Origin: Polyangiaceae bacterium
GTDB lineage: Bacteria; Myxococcota; Polyangia; Polyangiales; Polyangiaceae
Direction of reading: 5' to 3'
NCBI GenBank assembly: GCA_025936205.1
Contig: JAICTU010000423.1
Coordinates: 1-8,146, forward strand
Length of the DNA: 8,146 bases
The notes under the pieces are model-generated. The model had not been told where the DNA came from, ran no database searches, and saw only the letters and a program-made list of their open reading frames with translations. Shown in pieces: positions 1-7,322 of this stretch. A program made the position numbers and the translations under genes. The first letter of the stretch is position 1, and the number at the start of each line of letters is the position of its first letter.

Positions 1-604
1 CGCCCTCGGCGGCGCGGTGCTCGAAGACGTCCGCCGCCGCCGCGAACAGCGGGATGCGATCGCCGTTTTCGTCCAGCACGCCCTCGACGTTGCTGAGCAG
101 AACCAGCAGATCCGCGTTCACCAGCGGGGTGACCATGGCCGCGAGCTGGTCGTTGTCGCCGAAGCGGATCTCCTCGGTCGAGACCGTGTCGTTTTCGTTC
201 ACGATCGGCACGGCGCGCGCGTCGAGCAGCGCGCCGAGCGACGCGCGGGCGTTGTTCAGGCTGGTGCGCTTGGCCAGATCGGAGTGCGTCAACAGCACCT
301 GCGCCACGCGCAGCCCGTGCACGTTGAACGCCTCGGCGTAGCGGTTCATGAGCAGGCTCTGGCCCGCGGCCGCCGAGGCCTGCAGCTGCGGGATCTCGCG
401 CGGCCGCTTGCGATAGCCCAGCTGGCGCCAGCCGAGCGCGACGGCGCCGCTGGACACGATCAAGAAGCTGGCTCCGCGCGCGCTCAGCTCAGCGATGTCC
501 TCGGCCAGGCCCGGAATCAGCTCCGGGTGATCCGCGAGCGCGTTCGATCCAATCTTGACGATGATGCGCCGCGCGCGTGCGAGCGCTTTGCGTTCGGCTT
601 CCAC
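1..604 (-). CDS. proB: Glutamate 5-kinase, N-terminal 201 residues (runs off the left edge)
   Basis: This enzyme phosphorylates L-glutamate to glutamyl-5-phosphate, the first cytoplasmic step of proline synthesis. The visible 201 residues cover most of the amino-acid-kinase fold. Seen: an N-terminal strand IIVKIGS (14-20) with the ATP-site Lys17 and Gly19; SSGAVALGW (51-59); QLQASAAAGQ (74-82); NENDTV (136-141); FGDNDQLAAMV (148-158), the glutamate-binding segment; and DLLVLLSNVEGV (165-176). All match the ProB family closely. The C-terminal rest, including any PUA domain, lies outside the window. The start is GTG at 604-602, preceded by GGGAG at 611-615 with a 6-base spacer. No ATG lies nearby in frame, and the frame is closed to family similarity upstream. 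It is the last visible gene of the sppA, ABC-like, proB string, 28 bp after the previous stop. In many bacteria proB sits with proA or obg; neither can be checked here. Confidence 0.96.
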   Translation of the reverse strand, partial: MEAERKALARARRIIVKIGSNALADHPELIPGLAEDIAELSARGASFLIVSSGAVALGWRQLGYRKRPREIPQLQASAAAGQSLLMNRYAEAFNVHGLRVAQVLLTHSDLAKRTSLNNARASLGALLDARAVPIVNENDTVSTEEIRFGDNDQLAAMVTPLVNADLLVLLSNVEGVLDENGDRIPLFAAAADVFEHRAAEG

Positions 605-632
605 TTTACTCTCCCGAACCAGAAAAGTTCCG

Positions 633-1529
633 TCAGGCTCCCGCGGCCGCCTCGGACGCAGCGCGCACCGGGCTGATCTCGACCACGGGAGCATCCACCG
701 CGAGCGCCGCCTCCAGCAGCGGGCCCGTACCGCGCGCCGCCAGATCCGATAGCAAGAGACCGAGCCCGTCCGCCGCGCGTCGCGGCAGCACCTGATAGCC
801 GACCTCGCCCAGCCGTGCGCACAGCGCGTCCGCGTGGCGCAGCACCACCACGCGATAGTGCGCGGCGCTGCTGGTGAGCTCGGAGTAGCTGCCGCGCGCG
901 ACCAGACCGCGCTCGGTCGCGAACAGCAGCTGATCGCTGCGCTGCACAAAGCCATCCTGCTCGATGCTGCCGGGCAGCTCGGCCACCGACACCAGCGCTC
1001 GCCGGCCGCGTACTGCCCGCTCCAGCACGCCCGCGATGACGGCACTCGCGGAAGGATCGAGGCCGCGGAAGGGCTCCTCCAGGGCCAGCACCGCCGGCTC
1101 GCCGAGCAGCGCCAGCGCGATGGCCGCGCCCCGCCGCTCGCTCGCGCTGAGGCGTGCGTAGCTGCGACTCAGCTGCTCGTTCAAGCCCAGCTCGCGCGCG
1201 ACCTCGCGAGCGAGCTGGGTCGCGAGGCGCGCCGACAGACCCAGCAGCGCGCCGCCGTGCTGCAGGATCTCCAGCAACGTCCAGCTCGGCGGCAGCGGCG
1301 CGTCCGCCAAGAGCAGGCCGGCGTGCCCAGCCGCGACCGCGCCTTCCAGGTCGTACCCGCCGGCTCGCAGCTTGCCGCCCAGCAGCCGCTCCTTCCCTGC
1401 CAGCAGCTGAAACAGCGGGCCCCAGGCGCCGACCAGCACCAGCAGCGAGCCGGCCGCTTCAAACTGGCCCAGCTCGAGCGCGCTGCTCTCGAAGCGAGGG
1501 CGCTCGCAGACGAAGAACGGCTCGCTCAC
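633..1529 (-). CDS. Degenerate ABC-type ATPase-like protein (probable pseudo-ATPase)
   Basis: A 298-residue protein with the layout of an ABC-2 exporter ATPase but with its active site eroded. Seen: the Walker A position reads GAWGPLFQ (34-41), so the invariant Lys is Phe and the following Ser/Thr is Gln. The next segment LLAGKERLLGGKLRAGG (42-58) still follows the family pattern. The Q-loop region (70-85) has no Gln at the expected place. The signature motif is LSASE (127-131) instead of LSGGQ. Walker B is LALEEP (148-153), with Asp replaced by Glu but the second Glu kept. The D-loop GLD (156-158) is intact. The H-loop His is missing (VSVAEL, 180-185). Residues 225-285 resemble the C-terminal regulatory domain of ABC-2 ATPases. 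Start: GTG at 1529-1527, in the overlap GTGA with the sppA stop, implying translational coupling; GAGG lies about 10 bases upstream. No permease gene is visible. ATP hydrolysis seems unlikely. A regulatory or structural role with the upstream protease is only inference. Confidence 0.8.
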   Translation of the reverse strand: MSEPFFVCERPRFESSALELGQFEAAGSLLVLVGAWGPLFQLLAGKERLLGGKLRAGGYDLEGAVAAGHAGLLLADAPLPPSWTLLEILQHGGALLGLSARLATQLAREVARELGLNEQLSRSYARLSASERRGAAIALALLGEPAVLALEEPFRGLDPSASAVIAGVLERAVRGRRALVSVAELPGSIEQDGFVQRSDQLLFATERGLVARGSYSELTSSAAHYRVVVLRHADALCARLGEVGYQVLPRRAADGLGLLLSDLAARGTGPLLEAALAVDAPVVEISPVRAASEAAAGA

Positions 1530-4078
1530 GGCGTGAAATCCTCGAGCCGCATCAGCGGCTGCTCGCTCGAATAGAGCAGGAATGGGGTCAGCGCGTTCAC
1601 GACGTCGTCCGCGTGCCCGATCAGCCCGTTCGGCAGCAGCTGGGCCAGGCCGCGCAATGTCATGCCAGCTTCGCTCGCCTTGTCTCCCGCTGCAGCCGAA
1701 GCAGAGCCGGAGACGCCGAGCAAGCGCCCGATCAGGCTGCTCTCGATGCGGGGCAGCTCTACGATCGGTGCCTCTTCCGGCAGTCCGCCGAGCTGGCGCG
1801 CGTAGGCGAGGGCCTGGCGCAGCCCGCCGATCTCGTCCACCAGGCCCTTGTCCTTCGCTTGCTCGCCGGTCCAGACGCGGCCTTGGCCGATGGCGTCCAC
1901 GGCCGTCTTGTCGAGCTTGCGGCCCTCCGCCACGCGGCTGAGGAACAGGTCGTAGAACTCGCGCAGCTGGCGCTCGCCCTGCGCGCGCTCTTCGCTCGTG
2001 TAGGGGCGATAGAAGGCGTCCGCGTCCGTGTGCTCGGCGGTCTTGTAGACCTCGACGTCCACGCCGATGCGATCCAGCAGGCGCGATACGTCGGCCTTGC
2101 CGTAGAACACGCCGATGCTGCCGGTGATGCTGGAGGCATTCGCGAACCCGCGCGTGCCCGGCGCGGAGATGTAGTAGCCGCCGCTCGCGGCGTAGCCGCC
2201 CATGCTCACGACCACCGGCTTGACCTTGGCGGTGAGCACGACCTGCCGCCAGATCACGTCCGCGGCGATCGAAGAGCCGCCCGGCGTCTCCACGCGCAGC
2301 ACCACCGCCTTGACCAGCGGATTGTTGCGCGCGCTCTCCAGCGACTCGGCGATCGTGTAGGAGCCCACCGATTCCATGCCCAGGAACGGTACGCGCTTGC
2401 TGCGCCCGTCGGTCATGTCGCCGTCGACATAGATCAGGGCCAGCGACGGCTGAGGCGCGAAGCGCTCGGGCGCGGGCGGGCGCCGATCGTCGCTGTGCAA
2501 GCTGGTGGAGTAACCGAGCAGCTTGGAGAGCGCCGGATCGATCTCGTCGTCGAACGCCAGCTCATCGACCAGCCCCACCGTCTTGGCCTGCTCGGCCAAG
2601 AACGGGCCTTGCTTGGCCGCCGCGCGCACCTGGGCAAAGCTGAGGTTGCGGCCCGTGGCCACGCCCTCGGTGAACACGCGCTCGGTCTGCTGCAGCAGGT
2701 CGATCTTGTCGGCGCGCGAGACCTCGCTCGAAGAAGCGCTGGTATAGCGCTCGGGCGCCGACTTGTGCGCGCCGATACGGATCACCTCGGCCTTGATACC
2801 CAGCTTGTCGAGCAGCCGTGCCAGGTACAGGTAGCGCGCTTCCAGGCCCGCGAAGCGCAGCCCGCCCGCCGGGTTCAGCAAGATGCGGTCGGCCGCGGCG
2901 CACACGTACAGGTCCACCGCCTCCGCGTCTTCCAGGTGGCAGAGCACGCGCTTGCCGTGGTTGCGCAGATCGATCAGCGCGTCGCGCAACTCTTCGGCGT
3001 GCGCCAGGCTGTCGGCGGGGCGCGCGCGCAGCTCCAGCACCACGGCGTCGAGCTGCTCTTCGTCGTTCAGCGACCACAGCTCGCGCAGCAGCCCCACGTG
3101 ATCGCGCGCGTCGGGCGTCTCCTCCAGCCGCAGACGCAGCGAATAGCGCCCCAGCTTCAGACCCACGGGCTCGGGAAAGCCGCGCGCCGCGATCGCGGTC
3201 TGCAGATCCAGCGAACCACCGCTGCCCAGCCCATCGCCGTCCACGCCGCTGCCCGCGAATCCGCTGCCCGCCAGCTCGAACGAGCCGTCGTTGCTGTTCA
3301 GGTAGAAGGCGAGACCGAGCGACGCGATCCAGGCCCGTGTATCCGCGTTTCCGGGATCGCTGAGCTGCACCTCGCCGCGCACGCGACCGACGTAGGGAAT
3401 GTCCACGCCCAGCGTGGCGCGCGGCACCCAGACCTTGGTCTCGCCGATGTACTTGCTCTCCAGGCCGATCTCGATCTCGCGCGTGCCCGTCGGGCGGATG
3501 GCGACGGCCGCCGTGTAGGACGTGCCCAGCACGCCGATCGAATTGCGCGGCGCAGTGATGTTCTGCGCGACCAGCGAGATGCCGACCTGATCGACCCAGC
3601 GAAACGAGGTGCCCAGCGAGAAGCTGCCCAGATCGTCGCCGAACTCACCGCGCGAGAAGGAATGCTCCAGGGTCGCGCCGAACGCGAACGACTTGCCCGC
3701 ATGCGCAGCGAGGCCCCAGGTGAGCCACTGATAGTTCGAGCTGCTGGCCACCCCGGCGAGCGCCGGCGGATCCACCAGGTCCAGGCGCAAGCCGGTGGCC
3801 AGCGAGAACGGCAGCGGAAGCGCCAGGGCGAAGGCGTGACCGCGCCAGGGTACGCTCACGTCTTCGGGCATGAAAGTGCCCGTCCAGCGCAGCTCGCTGC
3901 CCGGCAGGAACGCCAGATTGGCCGGGTTCAGGACCAGCGCCGTCGAGTCGTCCGTGCTCGCCACGCTGCGGCCCAGCTCCGGCAAGCGCTGCTGCAGCAC
4001 CAGCGGCTGCTGCGCGCGGCCGACCGCCGAGAAACCGGCGACGGCCAGCAAAGAGAGCCAAAATGGAAAGTTTCGCAT
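1526..4078 (-). CDS. sppA: SppA-type signal peptide peptidase (S49 family) with N-terminal beta-barrel-like domain
   Basis: An 850-residue exported serine protease of the long (67K) SppA class, which degrades signal peptides and other peptides at the cell envelope. Seen: a signal peptide (hydrophobic core about 5-19, likely cleavage after GRA at 22). Residues 24-300 are rich in alternating beta strands, with an NPANLAF motif (51-57) like FadL/PorV-type barrels, ending in a Gly/Ser-rich stretch (262-290). Tandem S49 domains follow at about 310-520 and 545-765. The catalytic Lys is K439 in IGAHKSAPE (genomic 2762-2764). The nucleophile is S632 in [10 protein letters not shown] (2183-2185). Their spacing of 193 compares with 200 in E. 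coli SppA (K209/S409). GSIGV (653-657) is also typical. E. coli SppA is about 618 residues and has no barrel, so the extra 230 residues are N-terminal. The start is ATG at 4078-4076; no strong ribosome binding site is seen upstream. It is first in an operon with the ABC-like gene and proB. Confidence 0.93.
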   Translation of the reverse strand: MRNFPFWLSLLAVAGFSAVGRAQQPLVLQQRLPELGRSVASTDDSTALVLNPANLAFLPGSELRWTGTFMPEDVSVPWRGHAFALALPLPFSLATGLRLDLVDPPALAGVASSSNYQWLTWGLAAHAGKSFAFGATLEHSFSRGEFGDDLGSFSLGTSFRWVDQVGISLVAQNITAPRNSIGVLGTSYTAAVAIRPTGTREIEIGLESKYIGETKVWVPRATLGVDIPYVGRVRGEVQLSDPGNADTRAWIASLGLAFYLNSNDGSFELAGSGFAGSGVDGDGLGSGGSLDLQTAIAARGFPEPVGLKLGRYSLRLRLEETPDARDHVGLLRELWSLNDEEQLDAVVLELRARPADSLAHAEELRDALIDLRNHGKRVLCHLEDAEAVDLYVCAAADRILLNPAGGLRFAGLEARYLYLARLLDKLGIKAEVIRIGAHKSAPERYTSASSSEVSRADKIDLLQQTERVFTEGVATGRNLSFAQVRAAAKQGPFLAEQAKTVGLVDELAFDDEIDPALSKLLGYSTSLHSDDRRPPAPERFAPQPSLALIYVDGDMTDGRSKRVPFLGMESVGSYTIAESLESARNNPLVKAVVLRVETPGGSSIAADVIWRQVVLTAKVKPVVVSMGGYAASGGYYISAPGTRGFANASSITGSIGVFYGKADVSRLLDRIGVDVEVYKTAEHTDADAFYRPYTSEERAQGERQLREFYDLFLSRVAEGRKLDKTAVDAIGQGRVWTGEQAKDKGLVDEIGGLRQALAYARQLGGLPEEAPIVELPRIESSLIGRLLGVSGSASAAAGDKASEAGMTLRGLAQLLPNGLIGHADDVVNALTPFLLYSSEQPLMRLEDFTP

Positions 4079-4213
4079 CGAAAGTGGGCTCGAAGGTCGT
4101 TCCGCGCGGGGTGGGCGACCGGGACAGTAGTGCTCCAGGCCTGCCGGCGCGATGGAATTTCACGATCCGCGCTCGGAAAGGCGCTCTGTTTGCGCAACAA
4201 TGGCTGCGGAGCC
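4079..4213. promoter_or_regulatory. Divergent intergenic region between sppA operon and transglutaminase gene
   Basis: A 135-bp spacer between two genes pointing away from each other must hold the promoters for both, by position. I see no convincing -35/-10 pair on either strand. It contains an 8-bp palindrome TTGCGCAA (4190-4197) close to the plus-strand start. The plus gene has GGAG at 4208-4211, only two bases before its ATG, which is shorter than the usual spacer. The minus gene has no clear ribosome binding site. Its promoter role is inferred from layout only. Confidence 0.45.
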
Positions 4214-5884
4214 ATGTCAAAGCCGCCTCGGCGAGTCGCGCTGGCGTTGATCGCGAGCAGCCTGTGCCTCGGCAGGGGGGGCTCGCTCGAGATCCGCGAC
4301 GCGGCTGCGGAGCCCGTGTTGCACGAGTTCATTGATCTGGGGTCCACGCAGGATGTGGTCGATCCCATCGTCACCGGCCAGTATCCAGCGCCGCCGAGCG
4401 GCCCGCGCGCGCCGGGCGCGGGCAACTCTCTCGCAGGCGCTGCTCCCGGCGGCGGCAGCGCGGACGGCGCATCGCCGCCCAACTCGCTGAGTGAAGCCGG
4501 GATCACGCCGGGCGCGCCCTTCAGCATCGATCGCGACACCACGCGCCCGAGCCACGTCAGCTACGAAGATCCGTTCACGCCGACCCTGGTGCCGTTCAAG
4601 CGCTCCGTCGTGTACGACTCGGTGAGCCGCGACGGCGAGCTGATTGTGCGCGACGCGCACCTCGGCGCGGTGCCCGTCGCCGGCGTGCTGTCGCCTGGCG
4701 ACGAGCACTTCTACGCCACGCTGGAGCTCGATCTGCGGCCGGGCGTGCCGCTGAGCATTCCCTCCGTCGCGCCCGGCGCACGCCTGGTGATGGCGCATGA
4801 AAGCCCGGACGCGCACGCCAGCTTCGTGATGGACAGCGCCGAGAACTGGTACGTGCGCTCGCAGACCGCCGGTCACTTCCAGTTCACGCTGCAGATCGCG
4901 GCCGATCGCCGTGTGTTCGGCAGCCCCTACCGCGATGCCAGCTGGGCGCAGGTCGCGCGCGACTTGCCGCCGCTGCCGCCGGTGGTCAAGCGCAGCGCGC
5001 TGGAGGTGGCACGCGCGCTGGGCGTGGCAGAGAGCGCCCGCCCGCGCGACGCCGTGTTGCATCTGGTGGAGCATTTCCGCCGCTTCAGCGCCTCCGAGCG
5101 CAAGCCGCAGGGCTACGGCCTGGCGCTGTACCGCGAGATCGCGCTCACCGCGCGCGGCATCTGCCGCCACCGCGCCTACGCCTTCATGCTCACGGCGCTG
5201 GGCCTGGGCCTCCCCACGCGCATGGCGCTGAACGAAGCGCACGCCTGGGTGGAGGTGTCGGACGGCGAGCTCTGGCATCGCATCGACCTCGGAGGAGCAG
5301 CAGAGGAGCTCGAAACGTCCGATGCCGGGCGGCCCCAGCATGTCCAGCCGCGTGACCCTTTCGCGTGGCCCGACCGCAGCGAGTCGGGCAGCGCGCTCGC
5401 CGCGCGGCGCAACCCGCGCGCCGCGCCCCGCCCGCACGATGGCCAGCAACCTACCGGTGCGGGCGGCGGAGCGGGAAGCGATCCGGCCGCCGCCGCAGCG
5501 CTGGGCAGTGCGCGTCCCTCTGGACCTGTCGATCTCGAGGACGACGGCGACCCCGCGCTCGATGCGCTACAGAATCAGGGCCGGCCCACTCCCGACGAAG
5601 AGCCGCTCGTGATCAGCCACGTGAGCTTTGCGCGGGGCCCGAAGAACGCCGAGCGCGGCAAGGCGCTGTTCGTCTCGGGTCTGATCAGCTCGGGGCGGCG
5701 CAGCTGCGCCGACATGAGCGTCGAGGTCGAGCTCAGCGATGCGAAGGGAAACCTGATACCGCTCGGCACGCTGATCAGCGACAGCAACGGCAACTTTGCC
5801 GGGCGGCTGATCGTCCCATGGAACGCGGGGCTCGGAGAGCACACGCTGCGTGCGCGCGCACTCGGCGCTTGCGTTCGGGATTAG
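4214..5884 (+). CDS. Exported transglutaminase-like protein with C-terminal beta-rich domain
   Basis: A 556-residue protein with a transglutaminase-like (papain-fold) core. Seen: an N-terminal basic stretch then a hydrophobic run (about 8-20), suggesting export, though no clean lipobox surrounds Cys18. A Pro/Ala/Gly/Ser-rich segment (57-100) follows, then a beta-rich region (110-235). The core is at about 275-362, with Cys317 in GICRHRA (5162-5164), His343 in EAHAWVEV and Asp358 in WHRIDLGGA, the expected Cys-His-Asp triad. A second low-complexity linker spans 385-460. Residues 465-550 are predicted beta-rich and look like an Ig-like or carboxypeptidase-regulatory-type fold (SDSNGNFAG). The family covers protein cross-linking, amide hydrolysis and proteolysis; substrate and reaction cannot be read from sequence. 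The start was chosen at ATG 4214 because the hydrophobic leader follows directly. An in-frame TTG at 4190 would add 8 residues. The frame stays open far upstream, but that stretch is antisense to sppA. It stands 97 bp before the next gene. Confidence 0.85.
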   Translation: MSKPPRRVALALIASSLCLGRGGSLEIRDAAAEPVLHEFIDLGSTQDVVDPIVTGQYPAPPSGPRAPGAGNSLAGAAPGGGSADGASPPNSLSEAGITPGAPFSIDRDTTRPSHVSYEDPFTPTLVPFKRSVVYDSVSRDGELIVRDAHLGAVPVAGVLSPGDEHFYATLELDLRPGVPLSIPSVAPGARLVMAHESPDAHASFVMDSAENWYVRSQTAGHFQFTLQIAADRRVFGSPYRDASWAQVARDLPPLPPVVKRSALEVARALGVAESARPRDAVLHLVEHFRRFSASERKPQGYGLALYREIALTARGICRHRAYAFMLTALGLGLPTRMALNEAHAWVEVSDGELWHRIDLGGAAEELETSDAGRPQHVQPRDPFAWPDRSESGSALAARRNPRAAPRPHDGQQPTGAGGGAGSDPAAAAALGSARPSGPVDLEDDGDPALDALQNQGRPTPDEEPLVISHVSFARGPKNAERGKALFVSGLISSGRRSCADMSVEVELSDAKGNLIPLGTLISDSNGNFAGRLIVPWNAGLGEHTLRARALGACVRD

Positions 5885-5912
5885 ATCGCAGACTGGCCGC
5901 CAACCTGGTTAG

Positions 5913-5950
5913 CATTCGCGGGGGTGATTGGCGCGTGTTTCACGCGAATG
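5913..5950. repeat. Overlapping inverted repeats ahead of the secreted-protein gene
   Basis: CATTCGCG (5913-5920) is the exact reverse complement of CGCGAATG (5943-5950). Nested within it, CGCGTG (5932-5937) pairs with CACGCG (5941-5946) around a TTT loop. The two structures share bases 5943-5946, so they cannot both form in one RNA. The element lies 29 bp after the transglutaminase stop and 30 bp before the next ATG. It could be an operator, a weak terminator or a 5' leader structure. No T-tract follows. Confidence 0.35.
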
Positions 5951-5980
5951 TTACACCGTGAAAACAACAAAGGGGGTGCC

Positions 5981-6610
5981 ATGAGGCACAAATTGGGCGC
6001 CGTTGGTTTGCTGGCGGGCGGTTTCGCTTTGACTCAGGCGTCGTCCGGCGCTGCCGCAGTGGAGCAGCTGCACTTTCGAGGTGCGATTGCCGAGCTGAAT
6101 CTGTTTCAACAGGACGCCATCAGCTGCGAGGATGGCACGAGCGGCCTGCTCGACACCGCGATCACGATCGAGCTGTCGCAGGACGGCGTGCACGGTACCC
6201 TGGGCAACTCGGATACGCGCTCGCTGCTCCTGTTCTTCAGCCAGGTCAGTACCTGCACCGGGACGACCCGGGACGTCGTCGTGGTCACCGAGCCAGCGGA
6301 GTACACGCAGAACGGCGTTCATTCCGCGAGCTTTGCCGACAGCTTCGACCTGGTGGACGAGTTCACCGGCGATGAGATCGGCACGTTGGCCTTCGACGTC
6401 CAGCTCACCGGCTTCGGCGCGACGGAGCACGAAAACCAGCACTCGAACTCGAGCTCGGGTGACTTCGTATTCCACTCTCATTTCAATGGGAAGTTCCGGG
6501 CGGCGAGCGCCTCCGGAACCGTGAACCTGGACGGTCTGGAATTGATCGATTCAGGCCAGTTCGCCACGCTCTCGGATCTCAAGTCCGGTAGCGTCACCGT
6601 CACGCATTGA
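5981..6610 (+). CDS. Secreted protein of unknown family, 209 residues
   Basis: I do not recognise this protein. Seen: a standard signal peptide (basic MRHK, hydrophobic 6-18, likely cleavage near GAAA at 23-26), so a mature protein of about 183 residues in the periplasm, outer membrane or medium. The mature part alternates short hydrophobic strands with polar turns and is probably all-beta. It has exactly two cysteines after the leader (Cys49, Cys92), which could form one disulfide. A His/Asn/Ser-rich patch HENQHSNSSSG (150-160) breaks the strands. There are no membrane segments beyond the leader and no catalytic motif I can name. The start at ATG 5981 is supported by AGGGGG at 5971-5976. A longer in-frame GTG or ATT-type start near 5924 would put a poor leader before the signal peptide. 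It follows the transglutaminase gene by 97 bp and ends 23 bp before a strong hairpin, so it may be its own transcript or the second gene of a pair. Confidence 0.82.
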   Translation: MRHKLGAVGLLAGGFALTQASSGAAAVEQLHFRGAIAELNLFQQDAISCEDGTSGLLDTAITIELSQDGVHGTLGNSDTRSLLLFFSQVSTCTGTTRDVVVVTEPAEYTQNGVHSASFADSFDLVDEFTGDEIGTLAFDVQLTGFGATEHENQHSNSSSGDFVFHSHFNGKFRAASASGTVNLDGLELIDSGQFATLSDLKSGSVTVTH

Positions 6611-6633
6611 GGGAGGCGTCGGACTGCCGGGTT

Positions 6634-6665
6634 ACGAGCGCACCAACATTCGTTGGTGCGCTCGT
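6634..6665 (+). terminator. Perfect 14-bp stem-loop, terminator-like, no T-tract
   Basis: ACGAGCGCACCAAC (6634-6647) and GTTGGTGCGCTCGT (6652-6665) are exact reverse complements around the loop ATTC. In RNA the stem could extend by two G-U and two G-C pairs to about 18 bp (6630-6669). It starts 23 bp after the stop of the secreted-protein gene and ends 42 bp before rimJ, the right place for a terminator. No run of T follows, so it would be a T-less terminator, an mRNA 3'-end stabiliser, or a protein-binding palindrome. Confidence 0.6.
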
Positions 6666-6707
6666 GGCCGCACACGAGGCATACATCTGCCTGTGGAGGC
6701 TCCGTTC

Positions 6708-7313
6708 ATGACCACCCCCGGTGCAGCCGCGCAGCTCGTCGCCGCCGGCGAGCTGCGCAGCGAGCGCCTGCTGTTTCGCCTGCCGGATGCCGGCCTGGCT
6801 CGGGCACTGAGCGAGTACCACCTGCGCAACGCCGAGCACTTCGCGCCCTATAGTCCGCGCCGCGCGCCGGGCTTTCACTCCGTCGAGGCCTGGCGCGAGC
6901 GCGCCCCGGCGCAGCGTCAGGCGTGCCTCGAAGGACAGGCGCTACATCTCTTGCTGTTCAGCGCGCGAGAGTCGGGCGATCGGATCATCGGCGACATCAA
7001 CTTCACCAGCGTGGTGCGCGGGGTCTTTCAAGCCGCGTATCTCGGCTATGAGCTCGACCGCGAGCAGGTAGGGCAGGGGCTGATGTCAGAAGCTCTGGCG
7101 GTCAGTATCGCCCACGTCTTTGAGCACTTGAAGCTGCATCGCCTGATGGCGAACTACGTTCCCAGCAACGAGCGCAGCGGGCGCGTGTTGCGGCGGCTGG
7201 GCTTCAGCGTGGAAGGCTACGCGCGCGACTACCTGTTCCTCGACGGCGCGTGGAAGGACCACGTGCTGACGTCGCTCACCAATCCGAGCTGCGAGCCTGC
7301 GCAGCTCGGATAG
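6708..7313 (+). CDS. rimJ: RimJ-like N-acetyltransferase of ribosomal protein S5 (GNAT)
   Basis: This cytoplasmic enzyme transfers acetyl from acetyl-CoA to the N-terminal alanine of ribosomal protein S5. The 201 residues match E. coli RimJ (194) along most of the length. Seen: TSVVRGVFQAAYLGYELD (100-117); the acetyl-CoA loop region REQVGQGLMSEAL (118-130) with Gly122 and Gly124; HRLMANYVPSNERSG (144-158); and LGFSVEGYARDYLFLDG followed by WKDHVLTSLTNP near the C terminus. These blocks, especially VVRG, HR.MANY.P.N.RSG and the DYL..DG.W.DHVL ending, separate RimJ from RimI and from general GNAT proteins. The start is ATG 6708, with GGAGG at 6695-6699 and an 8-base spacer; a GTG at 6693 overlaps that site and is rejected. 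The stop is 9 bp from the stop of the convergent chemoreceptor gene, and a hairpin overlaps the stop codon. Confidence 0.93.
   Translation: MTTPGAAAQLVAAGELRSERLLFRLPDAGLARALSEYHLRNAEHFAPYSPRRAPGFHSVEAWRERAPAQRQACLEGQALHLLLFSARESGDRIIGDINFTSVVRGVFQAAYLGYELDREQVGQGLMSEALAVSIAHVFEHLKLHRLMANYVPSNERSGRVLRRLGFSVEGYARDYLFLDGAWKDHVLTSLTNPSCEPAQLG
7282..7311. terminator. 12-bp hairpin overlapping the rimJ stop, between convergent genes
   Basis: ATCCGAGCTGCG (7282-7293) is the exact reverse complement of CGCAGCTCGGAT (7300-7311), with loop AGCCTG. It sits in the last codons of rimJ and includes the first base of its TAG stop. The convergent chemoreceptor gene stops 12 bp further on, so the hairpin is placed to act for both transcripts. 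No T-tract follows on the plus strand and only TT on the minus strand, so efficiency as an intrinsic terminator is uncertain. Confidence 0.5.
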
Positions 7314-7322
7314 CCCTGAGCG

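Noticed and set aside
17..676. Plus-strand open frame opposite proB
   Set aside because: The minus strand carries a clear ProB sequence with all kinase motifs; the plus frame has a composition of antisense translation.
1154..4213. A plus-strand frame open from 1154 through to the transglutaminase gene stop at 5884
   Set aside because: Upstream of 4214 it is antisense to sppA and the ABC-like gene, with Arg/Ala/Gln/His-rich content and no family pattern. High GC with G/C third positions removes stop codons from the opposite frame. Only 4214-5884 is real.
4190..4213. TTG at 4190 as start of the transglutaminase gene
   Set aside because: It adds residues of no leader character; the ATG at 4214 begins a basic then hydrophobic leader. 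It remains possible because GGAG is very close to the ATG.
4217..5449. A 410-codon minus-strand open frame across the transglutaminase gene
   Set aside because: Arg/Ala-rich antisense composition, no recognisable motif, while the plus strand encodes a protein with an intact catalytic triad.
5928..5956. Possible sigma-70-like promoter TTGGCG, 17 bases, TTACAC
   Set aside because: The -10 element matches the consensus poorly, and in GC-rich DNA such partial matches are common.
5924..5980. A longer N-terminus for the secreted protein
   Set aside because: It adds 19 residues before a well-formed signal peptide and would ignore the AGGGGG ribosome binding site placed for the ATG at 5981.
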